This document shows positions 1 through 10,196 of a DNA stretch of 64,000 nt, in pieces. This stretch comes from Seonamhaeicola sp. S2-3. GTDB taxonomy: Bacteria; Bacteroidota; Bacteroidia; Flavobacteriales; Flavobacteriaceae. The notes under the pieces are model-generated. The model saw nothing but the letters and a program-made list of their open reading frames with translations. It searched no databases and was not told the origin of the DNA. The stretch spans positions 3,111,001-3,175,000 of the forward strand of contig NZ_CP019389.1 of assembly GCF_001971785.1 (NCBI RefSeq). The letters run 5' to 3'. Made by a program: the position numbers and the translations under genes. Each line of letters begins with the position of its first letter. Within the stretch, counting starts at the first letter, position 1.

Positions 1-1
1 A

Positions 2-1648
2 ACAAAAGCCGATTGGGAGAAAACAACACAAGATTGGGAAGAAGAAGTTGATGAAAACCAAAAAGCTAAAACTAAAAATGAAGCTAAAAAGGATAGTAAA
101 AACAAAAAAAGTGAATCTTCTAAAGTAGCCGATGTAATTATTGATTTTGATGATATACATGAGCGTCAAGTACAAGTAACTTCTTTTGTAGGTGGAGAGT
201 TTGGTAGGTTATTTTCAAAAGATTCTAAAACCATTTACTATACCACTGGTAATGGTGGTAGGGGAAATGCCGAGGTTGAATCTGATTTATTTAAAATAAA
301 ATGGAATGGAAAAGACAAAAAAGGAATCACTTCTAACAATACCAGACCATCAAATATTACTACAGATAAAAAACTTTCTAAAATTTACTTAACTAAAAGA
401 GGTGGTAGTTTATCTAGTATCAATATGGGGAGTTCTAAAAGTGAAACCTTATCATTTACTGCAAAATTAGATATAGATTACAACATAGAATCACAGCAAA
501 TATTTAATGAAGCTTGGAAAGCTATTAATGATGGATTTTATGACCCTAATTTTCATGGTCAAAATTGGGAACAATTAAGAAAAACTTACGAGCCTTTAGC
601 TTTAAATGCCTCTACACGTCATGATTTTCAATCTATCTTCAATAAAATGCTAGGGCAAATTAATGCTAGCCATATGGGGCTTTACCGTGTAGAAACCAGA
701 GAAGATTTAGATTATGAGCGTACAGGTTTATTAGGCGTAGAGTTTGAACCAACAACCAACGGGCATTTAAAAGTAGTTGCAATTGTTCCTGCAATGCCTA
801 GTGACAGAAGTTTTAGCAAGTTGTTGTTAGGAGATGTTATTACTTCTGTAAATGGGTATAGTTTAGATAAAAACGTAAATGTTTATAGCCTTTTAGAAGG
901 AACTACTAATGAAAAAATTTATTTAGAAGTCAATAGAGGTGGTACAACAAAAGAAATTGTAATTAGACCAACTAGTAGTAACCGTACCCAAAATTATAAT
1001 GCTTGGGTTAAGGAACGTAAACGCTTAACCGAAAAATATTCTAATGGTAGGTTGGGGTATATTCATATTCAAGGTATGAATTGGACTAGTTTTGAACGAT
1101 TTGAGCGTGAACTTACAGCTGCAGGATTAGGAAAAGAAGGTATTGTTATAGATGTGAGATTTAACGGTGGCGGATGGACAACAGATTATTTAATGGCAGT
1201 ATTAAACGTAAAACAACACGCTTACACCGTACCTAGAGGTGCAGCCAAAAATTTAGAAAAAGAACAAACAAAATTCATTAATCATTATCCTTATAGTGAA
1301 CGATTACCATTAGCAGCATGGACAAAGCCTTCTATAGCGTTATGTAACCAGAATAGCTACTCTAATGCCGAAATTTTTTCGCATGCTTATAAAACTTTGG
1401 GAATTGGTACTTTAGTTGGAGTGCCTACTTTTGGAGCGGTTATTTCAACAGGTGCTACCCGTTTAATAGATGGTTCTTTTGTAAGAATGCCTTTTAGAGG
1501 TTGGTATGTTAAAGCAACAAAATCTAATATGGAATTAGGACCTGCTGTACCAGATATTGTGGTATATAACAGTCCAGATGATAAAGCTAAAAATAAAGAT
1601 ATGCAACTTAAAAAAGCGGTTGATGAATTGTTAAGTCAATTAAAATAG
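2..1648 (+). CDS. Tricorn-like S41 peptidase, C-terminal part (5' end outside window)
   Basis: The frame is open from base 2 to the stop at 1648 (548 residues visible), so the gene starts before the window. The first part is a Lys/Glu-rich linker and the end of a beta-propeller-like region. A PDZ-like segment follows, around codons for LGVEFEPT and LLGDVITSVNGYSL. The C-terminal core is of S41/tricorn type, with VIDVRFNGGGWTTDY and the probable nucleophile region NQNSYSNAEIFSHAY. The family are large exported or periplasmic peptidases that degrade peptides. Family membership is clear. Substrate and full length cannot be judged from this fragment. An internal ATG at 425 is not the real start, because the upstream codons are in frame and match the family. 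Confidence 0.85.
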   Translation, partial: TKADWEKTTQDWEEEVDENQKAKTKNEAKKDSKNKKSESSKVADVIIDFDDIHERQVQVTSFVGGEFGRLFSKDSKTIYYTTGNGGRGNAEVESDLFKIKWNGKDKKGITSNNTRPSNITTDKKLSKIYLTKRGGSLSSINMGSSKSETLSFTAKLDIDYNIESQQIFNEAWKAINDGFYDPNFHGQNWEQLRKTYEPLALNASTRHDFQSIFNKMLGQINASHMGLYRVETREDLDYERTGLLGVEFEPTTNGHLKVVAIVPAMPSDRSFSKLLLGDVITSVNGYSLDKNVNVYSLLEGTTNEKIYLEVNRGGTTKEIVIRPTSSNRTQNYNAWVKERKRLTEKYSNGRLGYIHIQGMNWTSFERFERELTAAGLGKEGIVIDVRFNGGGWTTDYLMAVLNVKQHAYTVPRGAAKNLEKEQTKFINHYPYSERLPLAAWTKPSIALCNQNSYSNAEIFSHAYKTLGIGTLVGVPTFGAVISTGATRLIDGSFVRMPFRGWYVKATKSNMELGPAVPDIVVYNSPDDKAKNKDMQLKKAVDELLSQLK

Positions 1649-1741
1649 TTGAAAACAGCAATTTAAATAATGTTTTTGGGCTGTAATTTTTATAATTAAT
1701 GTACTTTTATTAGCGTTAAAGCATTAATTAAATTCGCTGTT

Positions 1742-2482
1742 ATGTATCTTTATTCAGTAGATATAAATGCCGATGTAGGTGAGGGTATAGGTAACGAGTC
1801 TAAATTACTGCCTTATCTATCTTCTTGCAATATTGCTTGCGGAGGTCATGCAGGTAATGAAGATACTATGCGTAAGGTAGTAAAGTTAGCTAAGGCTCAT
1901 AAGGTTAAAATTGGCGCACATCCATCGTTTCCTGATAAAGAAAACTTTGGTCGTGTGAAAATGGACATATCATGTGCCGCGTTATATACTTCTTTAAAAC
2001 ATCAATTATCAAATTTGTTAGAGGTGTTGCATTCTGAAAATGCTACTTTACACCATATAAAACCTCACGGAGCATTGTATAACTTGGCTGCTGTTAGTAA
2101 AAAAGTAGCCGGTGTAGTTATTGAGCTAATTAAGAGTATGCAGTATCCGGTGCAATTGTATGTGCCTTATAAATCGGTAATTGCGGCACTGGCTCTAGAA
2201 AATGATATTTCTATTACCTATGAAGCTTTTGCTGATAGAAATTATAATGACGATTTAAGTTTAGTTTCTAGAAAAACCCCCAATGCTTTAATAACTGATG
2301 ATGAAGTAATGAAAGAACATGTTCTAAAAATGGTTACAAATAAAAAGGTTACCACTGTAACAGGTAAAGAGCAATCTATTTTAGTAAATACCATTTGTGT
2401 ACATGGAGATAATGAAAATGCCATAAAATTGGTTGAAAAACTACATAAGTTTTTGGTTAAAAACCATATAAAAATTCAGTAG
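1742..2482 (+). CDS. pxpA: 5-oxoprolinase subunit A (LamB/YcsF family)
   Basis: The 246-residue protein is of normal length for PxpA. It shows the family signatures INADVGEG (8-15), NIACGGHAG (30-38), HPSFPD (60-65) and KPHGALYN (107-114). With PxpB and PxpC it forms the ATP-dependent cytosolic enzyme that opens 5-oxoproline (pyroglutamate) to glutamate. It is the first gene of a tight pxpA-pxpB-pxpC operon, and pxpB begins 5 bp after its stop. No dedicated transporter gene is adjacent in this window. Assignment is firm from motifs and gene order. Confidence 0.95.
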   Translation: MYLYSVDINADVGEGIGNESKLLPYLSSCNIACGGHAGNEDTMRKVVKLAKAHKVKIGAHPSFPDKENFGRVKMDISCAALYTSLKHQLSNLLEVLHSENATLHHIKPHGALYNLAAVSKKVAGVVIELIKSMQYPVQLYVPYKSVIAALALENDISITYEAFADRNYNDDLSLVSRKTPNALITDDEVMKEHVLKMVTNKKVTTVTGKEQSILVNTICVHGDNENAIKLVEKLHKFLVKNHIKIQ

Positions 2483-2487
2483 TATTT

Positions 2488-3219
2488 ATGTCTTATCAAC
2501 TTACTTATAGGCTATATGGAGCGTTTGCTATTTTAATTGAATGGCCACAAAAAATTAGCAAAGACATTCTTTATGATGTTTTAAATTTCAAACATAAAAT
2601 ACTTGAAATTAAACATGATAGTGTACTAGAAATAACGCATGCTTATTGTTCTATGTTAGTTAGTTTTAAGGAGTCTGTAATTGATTTTGATAAAGAAGTT
2701 GAAGCTTTAAAAAGTATTTATAATAAAGATTCTAAAGAAACTAAGACCCACTATAAATTATGGAAAATACCCGTGTGTTATGATTTTAGTTTTGGTATAG
2801 ATTTAAAAACGCTTGCAGAAGCTAAAGGCTTGTCGGTTAATGAGGTGATTAAACTGCATTCACAAGCTTTATATACAGTATATTTTATAGGGTTTTTACC
2901 TGGGTTTTTATATTTAGGTGGTTTAAACGAGGTTTTATATACTCCAAGAAAAGATACACCAAGATTAAAGGTTGAAAAAGGAGCTGTTGCTATAGGCGGA
3001 AATCAAACAGGAGTTTACCCTAATGAAAGCCCGGGAGGGTGGAATATTATTGGTAATTCTCCCATTAACTTTTTTAATATAAAAAATAAAATTCCCTGTT
3101 TTGCTAGTGCAGGAGATGTAATTCAATTTTATCCTATTTCTTTAAAAGAACATCAAGATATTAAAATATTGGTTGATGCTGGTGTTTATCAATTAGAAAG
3201 TGAGGTGGTTAATGATTAA
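2488..3219 (+). CDS. pxpB: 5-oxoprolinase subunit B (KipI-like)
   Basis: The 243-residue protein carries the carboxyltransferase C/D-like signatures GFLPGFLYLGGL (135-146), GGNQTGVYP (170-178) and SPGGWNIIG (181-189). It is the PxpB partner that works with PxpC on the phosphorylated 5-oxoproline intermediate. In Bacillus the homologue KipI was first described as a kinase inhibitor, but the operon context here supports oxoprolinase. It starts 5 bp after pxpA and its stop overlaps the start of pxpC, which suggests coupled translation. Confidence 0.94.
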   Translation: MSYQLTYRLYGAFAILIEWPQKISKDILYDVLNFKHKILEIKHDSVLEITHAYCSMLVSFKESVIDFDKEVEALKSIYNKDSKETKTHYKLWKIPVCYDFSFGIDLKTLAEAKGLSVNEVIKLHSQALYTVYFIGFLPGFLYLGGLNEVLYTPRKDTPRLKVEKGAVAIGGNQTGVYPNESPGGWNIIGNSPINFFNIKNKIPCFASAGDVIQFYPISLKEHQDIKILVDAGVYQLESEVVND

Positions 3220-4057
3220 CGTTTTAGCACCGGGAATTTATTCTACAATACAAGATTTTGGTAGAATTGGTTTTCAAGAGTATGGAGTGCCATATTCAGG
3301 AGTTATGGATAGGAAAGCAGCAACTTTGGCTAATGCTATTTTAGGAAATTCTCCAGATTTACCAGTTTTAGAAATTACAATGCAAGGACCCAAATTGCAG
3401 TTTCAATGTACTACTACCATTTGTGTTACTGGAGCTAATTTATCGGCTAAATTAAACAATAGTCTTTTTTCTAATAATAAACCCATGATGGTAAAATCTG
3501 GCGATATTCTTTCTTTTGGAAGTTTAAAACAAGGAATTAGGGCATATGTAGCAGTTAAAGACGGATTCCAAACAGAACAAGTGATGCACAGTTATAGTAT
3601 GTATTCTGGAATTACTAAAAAAAAGAAACTAGAAAAAGGCGATGTTTTAAAAATTTCAACTGCAAATAATTTATTAAGAAACTACAATGCTTCTATTAAA
3701 ATTAACTTTGATTATTTCAATTTAAAAACATTGGAAGTTTTTAAAGGTCCTGAGTTTGATATGCTTTCTAAAAAGCAAAAAAATCAATTATTAAATACAG
3801 AGTTTACCATTTCAAAAAATAATAATAGAATGGCATATCAATTCAATGAGCTCCTAGAAAATAATTTAAAGCCTATTATAACTTCGCCTGTATTGCCGGG
3901 AACGGTGCAATTAACTCCATCGGGTAATCTTATTGTTTTAATGAGAGATTGCCAAACTACAGGCGGGTATCCTAGAGTGTTGCAATTAAAAGAAAGTGCT
4001 ATTAATTTATTAGCACAAAAATATACTAATCAAGCTGTTTTATTTCAATTGGTTTAA
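3212..4057 (+). CDS. pxpC: 5-oxoprolinase subunit C (biotin-dependent carboxyltransferase-like)
   Basis: This 281-residue protein has the PxpC/KipA N-terminus [18 protein letters not shown] and GVPYSGVMD (25-33), plus [19 protein letters not shown] near the C-terminus. A GTG at 3200 is in frame, but the ATG at 3212 gives the usual family N-terminus and an 8-bp overlap with pxpB, so it was chosen. It completes the PxpABC complex for 5-oxoproline hydrolysis. The gene converges on deoD and the two stop codons overlap by 3 bp. Confidence 0.93.
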   Translation: MINVLAPGIYSTIQDFGRIGFQEYGVPYSGVMDRKAATLANAILGNSPDLPVLEITMQGPKLQFQCTTTICVTGANLSAKLNNSLFSNNKPMMVKSGDILSFGSLKQGIRAYVAVKDGFQTEQVMHSYSMYSGITKKKKLEKGDVLKISTANNLLRNYNASIKINFDYFNLKTLEVFKGPEFDMLSKKQKNQLLNTEFTISKNNNRMAYQFNELLENNLKPIITSPVLPGTVQLTPSGNLIVLMRDCQTTGGYPRVLQLKESAINLLAQKYTNQAVLFQLV

Positions 4058-4752
4058 GCTAATTCTAAGGCAATTTCTATCATATCTTTAAAAGTAGTTT
4101 CTCTGTCTTTGCTAGATAATCTGTCGCCAGTAACTAAAGAGTCAGAAATTGTTAAAATGGTCAGTGCATTTACATTGTGTTTAGCAGCCACAGTATATAA
4201 TCCTGCTGTTTCCATTTCTACACATAATACTCCGAATTTTGACCATTTTTTATAAGATTCAAAATCATCAGCATAAAACTCATCTGATGTAAAAACATTA
4301 CCAGCTTTAATAGGAATGTTTTTGCTTTTTGCTGCTTCAACAGCTTTTTGAAATAATTCAAAATTAGCAGTAGGCGCATAGTCTGCACCTCCAAAGCGTA
4401 ATTCGTTTACACCAGAATTAGAAGAGGCTGCCATAGCTAAAACAACATCTCTTACTTTAATATGTTTTTGATAAGACCCTGCACTACCAACTCTAATAAG
4501 GTTTTTAACGTTGTATTCGGTTATTAATTCATGAGCATAAATTGAGATAGAAGGTACCCCCATGCCAGTACCCATTACTGATATTTTTTTACCATTATAG
4601 GTGCCTGTATAACCCAACATACCTCTAACTTTATTAAAGCAAACTGGATTATCAAAAAAAGTTTCAGCAATCCATTTAGCACGTAACGGATCTCCAGGTA
4701 ATAAAATGGTTTCTGCTATATCCCCTTTTTTAGCTTCAATGTGTACGCTCAT
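4054..4752 (-). CDS. deoD: Purine nucleoside phosphorylase DeoD-type
   Basis: The 232-residue protein matches the hexameric low-molecular-mass PNP family. It has GDPLRA (20-25, phosphate site), RVGSAG (87-92), VEMETAGLY (178-186, ribose and base site) and an aspartate at 204 in TISDSL, the position of the proton donor in E. coli DeoD. It splits purine (deoxy)nucleosides with phosphate into base and (deoxy)ribose-1-phosphate. It lies 3 bp downstream of deoC, so the two form a deoxynucleoside catabolic operon. The pairing fits salvage or use of DNA-derived nucleosides. Confidence 0.95.
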   Translation of the reverse strand: MSVHIEAKKGDIAETILLPGDPLRAKWIAETFFDNPVCFNKVRGMLGYTGTYNGKKISVMGTGMGVPSISIYAHELITEYNVKNLIRVGSAGSYQKHIKVRDVVLAMAASSNSGVNELRFGGADYAPTANFELFQKAVEAAKSKNIPIKAGNVFTSDEFYADDFESYKKWSKFGVLCVEMETAGLYTVAAKHNVNALTILTISDSLVTGDRLSSKDRETTFKDMIEIALELA

Positions 4753-4755
4753 AAT

Positions 4756-5427
4756 TTAATAATTTGAATTTGATGAATTTGAAGAGCCTTCAACAATAGC
4801 AATTCCAGAAGAGGTTCCTATTCTATCAACACCTAAGTTAATGTATTCTAAAGCTGTTTTTGTGTCTCTAATACCGCCAGAGGCTTTAATTTTAACACAT
4901 GTTTTACAAACACTTTTCATAAGTTTTACATCATCAATTGTGGCTCCACCAGTTCCAAATCCAGTAGATGTTTTTATAAAATCGGCACCACTTTGTATGG
5001 CTAATTCGCTGGCTTTTATAATTTCTAATTCTTCTAGGTAACAGGTTTCTAATATAACTTTTAAAACGTTATTGGGCATACTAGATTTTACAGACTCAAT
5101 GTCTTTCCAAACGGCATCAAAATCTTTACTTTTTAAAAGACCAACATTAATAACCATATCAATTTCATCGGCGCCATCATTTAAGGCTGCTTTAGTTTCT
5201 GCTACTTTAGCTTCGGTAGACATGGCTCCTAACGGAAACCCAATTACACTGCATACTTTTACATCGGTACCTTTTAATTGTTTTTTAGCTAACGCTACGT
5301 AGCAACTGTTTACACATACCGAAAAAAATCGATATTGTTTAGCTTCATCGCAAAGTTTAATAATGTCGTTTTTAGTAGCGGTGGGTTTAAGTAGTGTGTG
5401 GTCTATGTAGGTGTTTAGAAGTTTCAA
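4756..5427 (-). CDS. deoC: Deoxyribose-phosphate aldolase
   Basis: This 223-residue class I aldolase has all expected active-site parts: DHTLLKP near the N-terminus, Asp90 in EIDMVIN, the Schiff-base Lys152 in FIKTSTGF, the second lysine Lys181 in KIKASGGIR and the phosphate loop GTSSG (204-208). It splits deoxyribose-5-phosphate to glyceraldehyde-3-phosphate and acetaldehyde. The tail after residue 213 is a low-complexity Ser/Asn stretch that is not part of the fold. It is the upstream gene of deoC-deoD. A TATCTTTA element about 50 bp upstream is a weak promoter candidate. Confidence 0.95.
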   Translation of the reverse strand: MKLLNTYIDHTLLKPTATKNDIIKLCDEAKQYRFFSVCVNSCYVALAKKQLKGTDVKVCSVIGFPLGAMSTEAKVAETKAALNDGADEIDMVINVGLLKSKDFDAVWKDIESVKSSMPNNVLKVILETCYLEELEIIKASELAIQSGADFIKTSTGFGTGGATIDDVKLMKSVCKTCVKIKASGGIRDTKTALEYINLGVDRIGTSSGIAIVEGSSNSSNSNY

Positions 5428-5532
5428 AACAGTAATAAATTTAAAGTTATTTTATAGAAATAAGTATTAGCTTTAAAGATACAAATTTGCTTCTTTTTAT
5501 GTGTTATAAACTATGATTAAAATCAGTTTTGA

Positions 5533-5576
5533 GAATTAAAAAAGGCTATATTTTTCAATATAGCCTTTTTTAATTC
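5533..5576 (-). terminator. Long perfect hairpin between the two deoC genes
   Basis: An 18-bp perfect inverted repeat (arms 5533-5550 and 5559-5576) encloses an 8-base loop. The arms contain AAAAAAGGCTATA and its complement, so there is a T-run inside the stem on either strand. It lies just after the stop of the second deoC-like gene on the minus strand and upstream of deoC. It would separate the two transcription units. Confidence 0.75.
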
Positions 5577-5588
5577 TTTTCTTTTTAT

Positions 5589-6233
5589 CTAAACCACTTC
5601 AGAGGTTTTAAAATCTGGTGTAACGCCTATTCTATGAACGCCTGTGTCAAAGTATTTAATGGCGGTTTCTTCATTATCAATACCATGAAATGCACAAATT
5701 TTAATAGCACCTTTAATGGTTTTTTTAATAATTTTTACCACAGTTAAAGTAGCGCCACCTTTAGAAAATCCAGTAGAGGTTTTTATAAAATCTACTTTAG
5801 CATCCATACATATTTGGCAGGCTTTTAAGATTTCATTTTTATTTAATTCTGATACTTCTAGAATGACTTTAAGAGGAACCTCTCCAATTGCAAGTTTAAC
5901 ATCAGTAATATCTTTTAGCACAGAAACGTAGTTTTTACTTTTTAATAGACCTAAGTTGATAACCATATCAATTTCTTCGGCACCATTTTTTATAGCAGTT
6001 TTGGCTTCGTGTATTTTAGATTTTGTGTCAACGTTTCCAAAAGGAAAACCAACAACAGAGCAAATTTTTACTTTACTGTTGTTTAGAAGTTCTTTACTTA
6101 GGGCAACATATGAACTATTGATACAAATAGAATAAACTTGCCGTTCTTTTGCTTCTAGGCAGAGGTCTATAATATCACGTTCTGTGGTACTAGGATTTAA
6201 TTGAGTTAATTCAATGTGTTCAAAAATATTCAT
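5589..6233 (-). CDS. Degenerate DeoC-like aldolase paralogue
   Basis: This 214-residue protein is clearly a DeoC homologue. It keeps EIDMVINLGLLKS with Asp89 and FIKTSTGF with the Schiff-base lysine Lys151. The second active-site lysine is gone: KIKASGGIR of the neighbouring enzyme is KICAFHGID here, so Cys180 replaces Lys. The phosphate loop GTSSG is replaced by GVTPD, and the N-terminal DHTLLKP is ELTQLNP. The frame is intact and the conserved core is well preserved, so it does not look like a decaying pseudogene. It may be a pseudoenzyme or an aldolase with other substrates. It has its own hairpin terminator and so is probably transcribed apart from deoC-deoD. Confidence 0.8.
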   Translation of the reverse strand: MNIFEHIELTQLNPSTTERDIIDLCLEAKERQVYSICINSSYVALSKELLNNSKVKICSVVGFPFGNVDTKSKIHEAKTAIKNGAEEIDMVINLGLLKSKNYVSVLKDITDVKLAIGEVPLKVILEVSELNKNEILKACQICMDAKVDFIKTSTGFSKGGATLTVVKIIKKTIKGAIKICAFHGIDNEETAIKYFDTGVHRIGVTPDFKTSEVV

Positions 6234-6529
6234 TTTTATAAGTAGGTTTTTTGTCTATTTTACTAAATAAGAGATAAAATAGGTGCTATTAATTATTAAT
6301 AAAATATAGAGTTTGGGGACTAAATATTTTACACTAAGTTATAAATTATTATTATGAAATATTGGATTATAGAAACATTTTCGATGAATTACAATCTTTA
6401 ATTTTTAACTAGTTTATTTTCAAAATATTGTATTTTAACTATTTTTTATGATTTTAAACGGTATTTTAGATGTTTTAATCTATAGGAGGGGTTAATGTTA
6501 CTGGTTAATCTGATAGGTTTTAACCAAAA
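6234..6529. other. AT-rich intergenic stretch, no gene seen
   Basis: About 300 bp lie between the start of the second deoC-like gene and the terminator of clpB. No ORF with family resemblance was found. The 6234-6300 end should hold the promoter of the deoC-like gene, but no clear TAnnTTTG element could be fixed. A 7-bp inverted repeat (TGGTTAA, 6502-6508, with 6520-6526) lies next to the clpB terminator. Confidence 0.5.
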
Positions 6530-6571
6530 AAAAAAGCAATCATCGTCAAAATTGATTCAGATTGCTTTTTT
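6530..6571 (-). terminator. Intrinsic terminator downstream of clpB
   Basis: The arms AAAAAAGCAAT (6530-6540) and ATTGCTTTTTT (6561-6571) form a stem that, read on the minus strand, is followed by a long T-run. A second hairpin with 9-bp arms (6593-6601 and 6614-6622) lies between it and the clpB stop at 6634. Together they end the clpB transcript. Confidence 0.75.
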
Positions 6572-6633
6572 AACTAACCAACCAACTAATAGACTGTTGT
6601 ACTTATTAATTGTTACAACAGTTTATTTTGTTT

Positions 6634-9240
6634 TTATAGTTTTTCAGTAACCAAATTATTTTGGTTTCTAAATACTAATTTTTCATTGAAGGCATCTAAT
6701 AAAATGATACTATCTGTAGTTACTTTTCCTGCTAATATTTCTTTGCTTAAAGCGTTAAGTACTTCTTTTTGAATAACTCTTTTTACGGGTCTTGCACCAT
6801 ATTCTGGATTGTAACCTTTTATAGCTAAATAATCAATAGCCTCTTGAGTAGCATCAAATGTAATGTTTTGTTGCGCTAGCATTTTTGTTACATTTTTAAG
6901 TTGAAGCCCTACAATTTCTATTATATTTTCTTTGCTTAAAGGAGTAAACATAATAGTATCATCAATTCTGTTTAAAAATTCTGGACGAACGCTTTGTTTT
7001 AATAACGCCAACACATCTAGTTTTGCAGCTTCAATGGCAGAATCTATATCTTTTGTGGCTTCAAAACGCTCATGTATTACATTACTTCCTAAATTAGAAG
7101 TCATAATAATAATGGTGTTTTTAAAATCTGCAACGCGTCCTTTATTATCAGTTAAATGTCCTTCATCTAATACTTGTAGTAAAATGTTAAAGGTATCTGG
7201 GTGAGCTTTTTCAATTTCATCTAAAAGCACTACAGAATATGGTTTTCTACGCACTGCTTCTGTTAACTGTCCGCCTTCATCATAGCCAACATATCCTGGA
7301 GGTGCACCAACTAAACGGCTTACAGCATGACGTTCTTGGTATTCGCTCATATCAATTCTGGTCATGGCATTTTCATCATCAAACAGATATTCTGCTAAAG
7401 CTTTTGCTAATTCGGTTTTACCAACGCCTGTAGTACCAAGGAATAAGAAGGTTCCGATAGGTTTTTTAGGATTTTGTAAACCAGCACGACTACGTCTAAC
7501 AGCATCACTTACTGCTTCAATAGCTTCTTCTTGTCCTACCACACGTTTGTGTAACTGATCTTCAAGTTTTAGTAATTTCTCGCGCTCGCTTTGTAGCATT
7601 TTTGTAACAGGAATACCTGTCCATTTGGCTACAACTTCAGCAATATCATCATAAGTTACCTCTTCTTTTATCAAAGAATTCTCAGCTTGTTCTTGTAGCT
7701 GTTTTTGTAGTGCTTCAAGCTGTTCTTGAGCTTCTTTAATTTTTCCGTAGCGTAACTCTGCTACTTTACCATAATCGCCTTCACGTTCGGCGCGTTCAGC
7801 TTCTAATTTGAAGTTTTCAATATTCTGTTTGGTGTTTTGAATATTATCTACTACTTCTTTTTCGCTTTTCCATTTGGCATTAATTTCATTGCGAGTTTCT
7901 TTTAAATTGGCTAAATCTGCACGTAACGATTTTAATTTGCTTTCATCTTTTTCGCGTTTAATGGCTTCAATTTCAATTTCTAACTGCATTATTTTTCTAT
8001 CTAAAACATCAAGTTCTTCTGGTTTAGAATTTATTTCCATACGCAATTTAGATGCAGCTTCATCCATTAAATCAATGGCTTTATCAGGCAAATAACGGTT
8101 TGTAATGTAGCGTGTTGAAAGTTCAACAGCTCCAATAATAGCTTCGTCTTTAATGCGTACTTTATGGTGTGTTTCGTATTTTTCTTTAATACCTCTAAGT
8201 ATAGAAATGGCACTTTCGGTATCTGGTTCATCTACCATAACTTTTTGAAAACGACGTTCTAGAGCTTTATCTTTTTCAAAATATTTTTGATATTCATCGA
8301 GGGTTGTAGCACCAATAGCTCTTAATTCACCACGCGCTAATGCTGGTTTTAAAATATTAGCGGCATCCATAGCACCTTGTCCGCCACCTGCACCAACTAA
8401 AGTATGAATCTCGTCAATAAACAATACAATATCGCCATCACTAGAAGTAACTTCTTTTATAACGGCTTTTAAACGTTCTTCAAACTCACCTTTATACTTA
8501 GCGCCAGCAATAAGTGCGCCCATATCTAGTGCGAAAATTTGTTTTTCTTTTAAGTTTTCGGGAATATCACCATCAATAATTCGGTGTGCTAAACCTTCGG
8601 CAATGGCGGTTTTACCAGTTCCTGGTTCGCCCACTAAAATAGGGTTGTTTTTGGTTCTACGAGATAAAATTTGAAGTATTCTTCGTATTTCTTCATCGCG
8701 TCCAATAACAGGATCTAGTTTACCATCTTTAGCTAATTGATTTAAGTTTTTAGCGTATTTGTTTAATGAGTTGTAGGTGTCTTCTTGACTTTGAGATGTT
8801 ACATTTTCGCCTTTTCTCAATTCTTCTATAGCTGCTTTTAAACCTTTTTCGGTTACGCCTTGGTCTTTTAACATTTGTGCTATTTTGCTGTTAGATTTAA
8901 ATACAGCAAGTATTAAATGCTCAATAGACACAAAGTCGTCTTTCATTTTTTTAGCAATTATAGAGGCTTCGTTAAGCGATTTACCAGCTTCTCTAGATAG
9001 CATTATTTCACCACCAGAAACTTTAGAAAAACTCTCTAGTTGTTTGTTTAATGCTTGTTGTAATATAGAAATGTTTACATTCAGTTTTTTTAAAATGAAT
9101 GGTAATACGTTTTCATCAACCTCAAAAATGGCTTTAAAAATGTGTTCGTTTTCTATTTGTTGGTGGCCATAACCTTGCGCTATTTGTTGCGCTTGTTGTA
9201 TGGCTTCCTGTGATTTTATTGTATAATTATTAAAGTTCAT
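6634..9240 (-). CDS. clpB: ATP-dependent disaggregase ClpB
   Basis: The ATG at 9240 gives the usual ClpB N-terminus [14 protein letters not shown] and an 868-residue protein; an in-frame start at 9291 would add 17 unrelated residues. Domains in order are the double Clp-N repeat, AAA1 with GEPGTGKT (about residue 200), the coiled-coil middle domain (about 410-520, [15 protein letters not shown] and similar), and AAA2 with GTTGVGKT (about residue 602). ClpB works with DnaK to dissolve protein aggregates in the cytosol after heat stress. The gene stands alone and is divergent from the ytxJ-like gene. Two palindromes in the divergent region may be operators. Confidence 0.97.
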   Translation of the reverse strand: MNFNNYTIKSQEAIQQAQQIAQGYGHQQIENEHIFKAIFEVDENVLPFILKKLNVNISILQQALNKQLESFSKVSGGEIMLSREAGKSLNEASIIAKKMKDDFVSIEHLILAVFKSNSKIAQMLKDQGVTEKGLKAAIEELRKGENVTSQSQEDTYNSLNKYAKNLNQLAKDGKLDPVIGRDEEIRRILQILSRRTKNNPILVGEPGTGKTAIAEGLAHRIIDGDIPENLKEKQIFALDMGALIAGAKYKGEFEERLKAVIKEVTSSDGDIVLFIDEIHTLVGAGGGQGAMDAANILKPALARGELRAIGATTLDEYQKYFEKDKALERRFQKVMVDEPDTESAISILRGIKEKYETHHKVRIKDEAIIGAVELSTRYITNRYLPDKAIDLMDEAASKLRMEINSKPEELDVLDRKIMQLEIEIEAIKREKDESKLKSLRADLANLKETRNEINAKWKSEKEVVDNIQNTKQNIENFKLEAERAEREGDYGKVAELRYGKIKEAQEQLEALQKQLQEQAENSLIKEEVTYDDIAEVVAKWTGIPVTKMLQSEREKLLKLEDQLHKRVVGQEEAIEAVSDAVRRSRAGLQNPKKPIGTFLFLGTTGVGKTELAKALAEYLFDDENAMTRIDMSEYQERHAVSRLVGAPPGYVGYDEGGQLTEAVRRKPYSVVLLDEIEKAHPDTFNILLQVLDEGHLTDNKGRVADFKNTIIIMTSNLGSNVIHERFEATKDIDSAIEAAKLDVLALLKQSVRPEFLNRIDDTIMFTPLSKENIIEIVGLQLKNVTKMLAQQNITFDATQEAIDYLAIKGYNPEYGARPVKRVIQKEVLNALSKEILAGKVTTDSIILLDAFNEKLVFRNQNNLVTEKL

Positions 9241-9301
9241 ATCGTTAAATTTATTTTCTTTACAACTTCTATAGGTCAATAATCTTACCAATGATTTTTG
9301 T

Positions 9302-9349
9302 AAGACAAAATGTCTTTTAAAGTCTTTGTTTTACTGACTTTTAGTCAGT
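9302..9349. promoter_or_regulatory. Two palindromes in the clpB / ytxJ-like divergent promoter region
   Basis: Two inverted repeats stand in the 157-bp divergent gap: AAGACAAAATGTCTT (9302-9316) and ACTGACTTTTAGTCAGT (9333-9349). Both are perfect apart from the centre. They are placed where a repressor or activator of clpB or of the rightward gene could bind. CIRCE or other textbook heat-shock operators are not seen. Function is inferred from position only. Confidence 0.4.
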
Positions 9350-9397
9350 TTGTAAGATTTGCTATTAGTTTCGACTTATCATTATAAAATACAAAAA

Positions 9398-9787
9398 ATG
9401 GGATTATTAAACAAGATATTTGGTGGTTCAAGTGAACCAAAAGAAGAAAAAATTTTACCTTGGATTGCTTTAAAGAACTTAGAGCAGTTAAATGATATTG
9501 AAGAAAAATCGAAAACCAAAGCACAAGTTATTTTTAAACATTCAACACGCTGTGGTATTAGCCGTATGGTAATGAACCAGTTTGTTGATGCTTATAATTT
9601 AACAGAAACCGATTTAGATTTGTATTACCTAGATTTATTAAACTACAGAGACGTATCAAATGAGGTTGGGTATAAGTTTCAGGTATTGCACGAGTCACCA
9701 CAAATATTGGTTATAAAGAACGGACAAACCGTTGCACACGCTTCTCATGGTGCTATTAACGAAATATCATTAGAAAATTATATCTAA
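9398..9787 (+). CDS. ytxJ: YtxJ-like monothiol thioredoxin-fold protein
   Basis: The ATG at 9398 gives a 129-residue protein; an upstream in-frame TTG at 9359 would add an atypical extension. The fold is thioredoxin-like, with a single cysteine (Cys52) in KHSTRCGIS at the position of the first CxxC cysteine and a cis-proline region ESPQILVIKNG. The YtxJ family is annotated as a bacillithiol-linked redox protein in Firmicutes and Bacteroidota. Role in protein de-bacillithiolation is inferred from family. The next gene starts 1 bp after its stop, so the three genes up to 11871 look co-transcribed. Confidence 0.8.
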   Translation: MGLLNKIFGGSSEPKEEKILPWIALKNLEQLNDIEEKSKTKAQVIFKHSTRCGISRMVMNQFVDAYNLTETDLDLYYLDLLNYRDVSNEVGYKFQVLHESPQILVIKNGQTVAHASHGAINEISLENYI

Positions 9788-9788
9788 T

Positions 9789-10196
9789 TTGAATACAGAT
9801 TATCTTTTTGTTTACGGCACATTGTTGCAAAACGTAAATAATAACATGTCTGCATTTTTAAGAGCCCAAGCAACTGTAATTTCAAAAGGTTACTTTATTG
9901 GCAAATTATATAAAATATCATGGTTTCCAGGAGACGTTTTAAGTAACAATGAAACTCATAAAGTTTACGGTACTTTGGTACAGCTTAATACAACTAAAAC
10001 TATATTTGATGTATTAGATGATTACGAAGGTTTTAATGCTAATAAGCCCAAAGAAAGCCTCTTTATACGTAAAAAAGTAACAGTTTTTGCAAATAATAAT
10101 CATGTTTACAATGCTTGGGTGTATCTTTACAACCAAAAAGTAAACCAACAAAACCGTATAGTTTCCGGAGATTTTTTAAAAGATGCTCAATCCTAA
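9789..10196 (+). CDS. Gamma-glutamylcyclotransferase-like (AIG2/GGCT fold) protein, TTG start
   Basis: This 135-residue protein begins with MNTDYLFVYGTLL, the YGTL substrate-loop signature of the GGCT fold. It also has the acidic residues in VLDDYEGF expected near the catalytic site. The start must be TTG at 9789, because the first in-frame ATG lies after the YGTL motif and would destroy the fold. It overlaps the next gene by 14 bp. GGCT-fold proteins act on gamma-glutamyl amines or release 5-oxoproline, which would suit the pxpABC genes nearby, but the exact substrate is unknown. Confidence 0.75.
   Translation: MNTDYLFVYGTLLQNVNNNMSAFLRAQATVISKGYFIGKLYKISWFPGDVLSNNETHKVYGTLVQLNTTKTIFDVLDDYEGFNANKPKESLFIRKKVTVFANNNHVYNAWVYLYNQKVNQQNRIVSGDFLKDAQS

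Noticed and set aside
6481-6640. Short ORF after an AGGAGG-like sequence at 6485
   Set aside because: It reads through two terminator hairpins into the clpB 3' end and Bacteroidota rarely use such ribosome binding sites.
9302-9349. CIRCE-type heat-shock operator
   Set aside because: The palindromes do not have the TTAGCACTC half-site or the 9-bp spacer.
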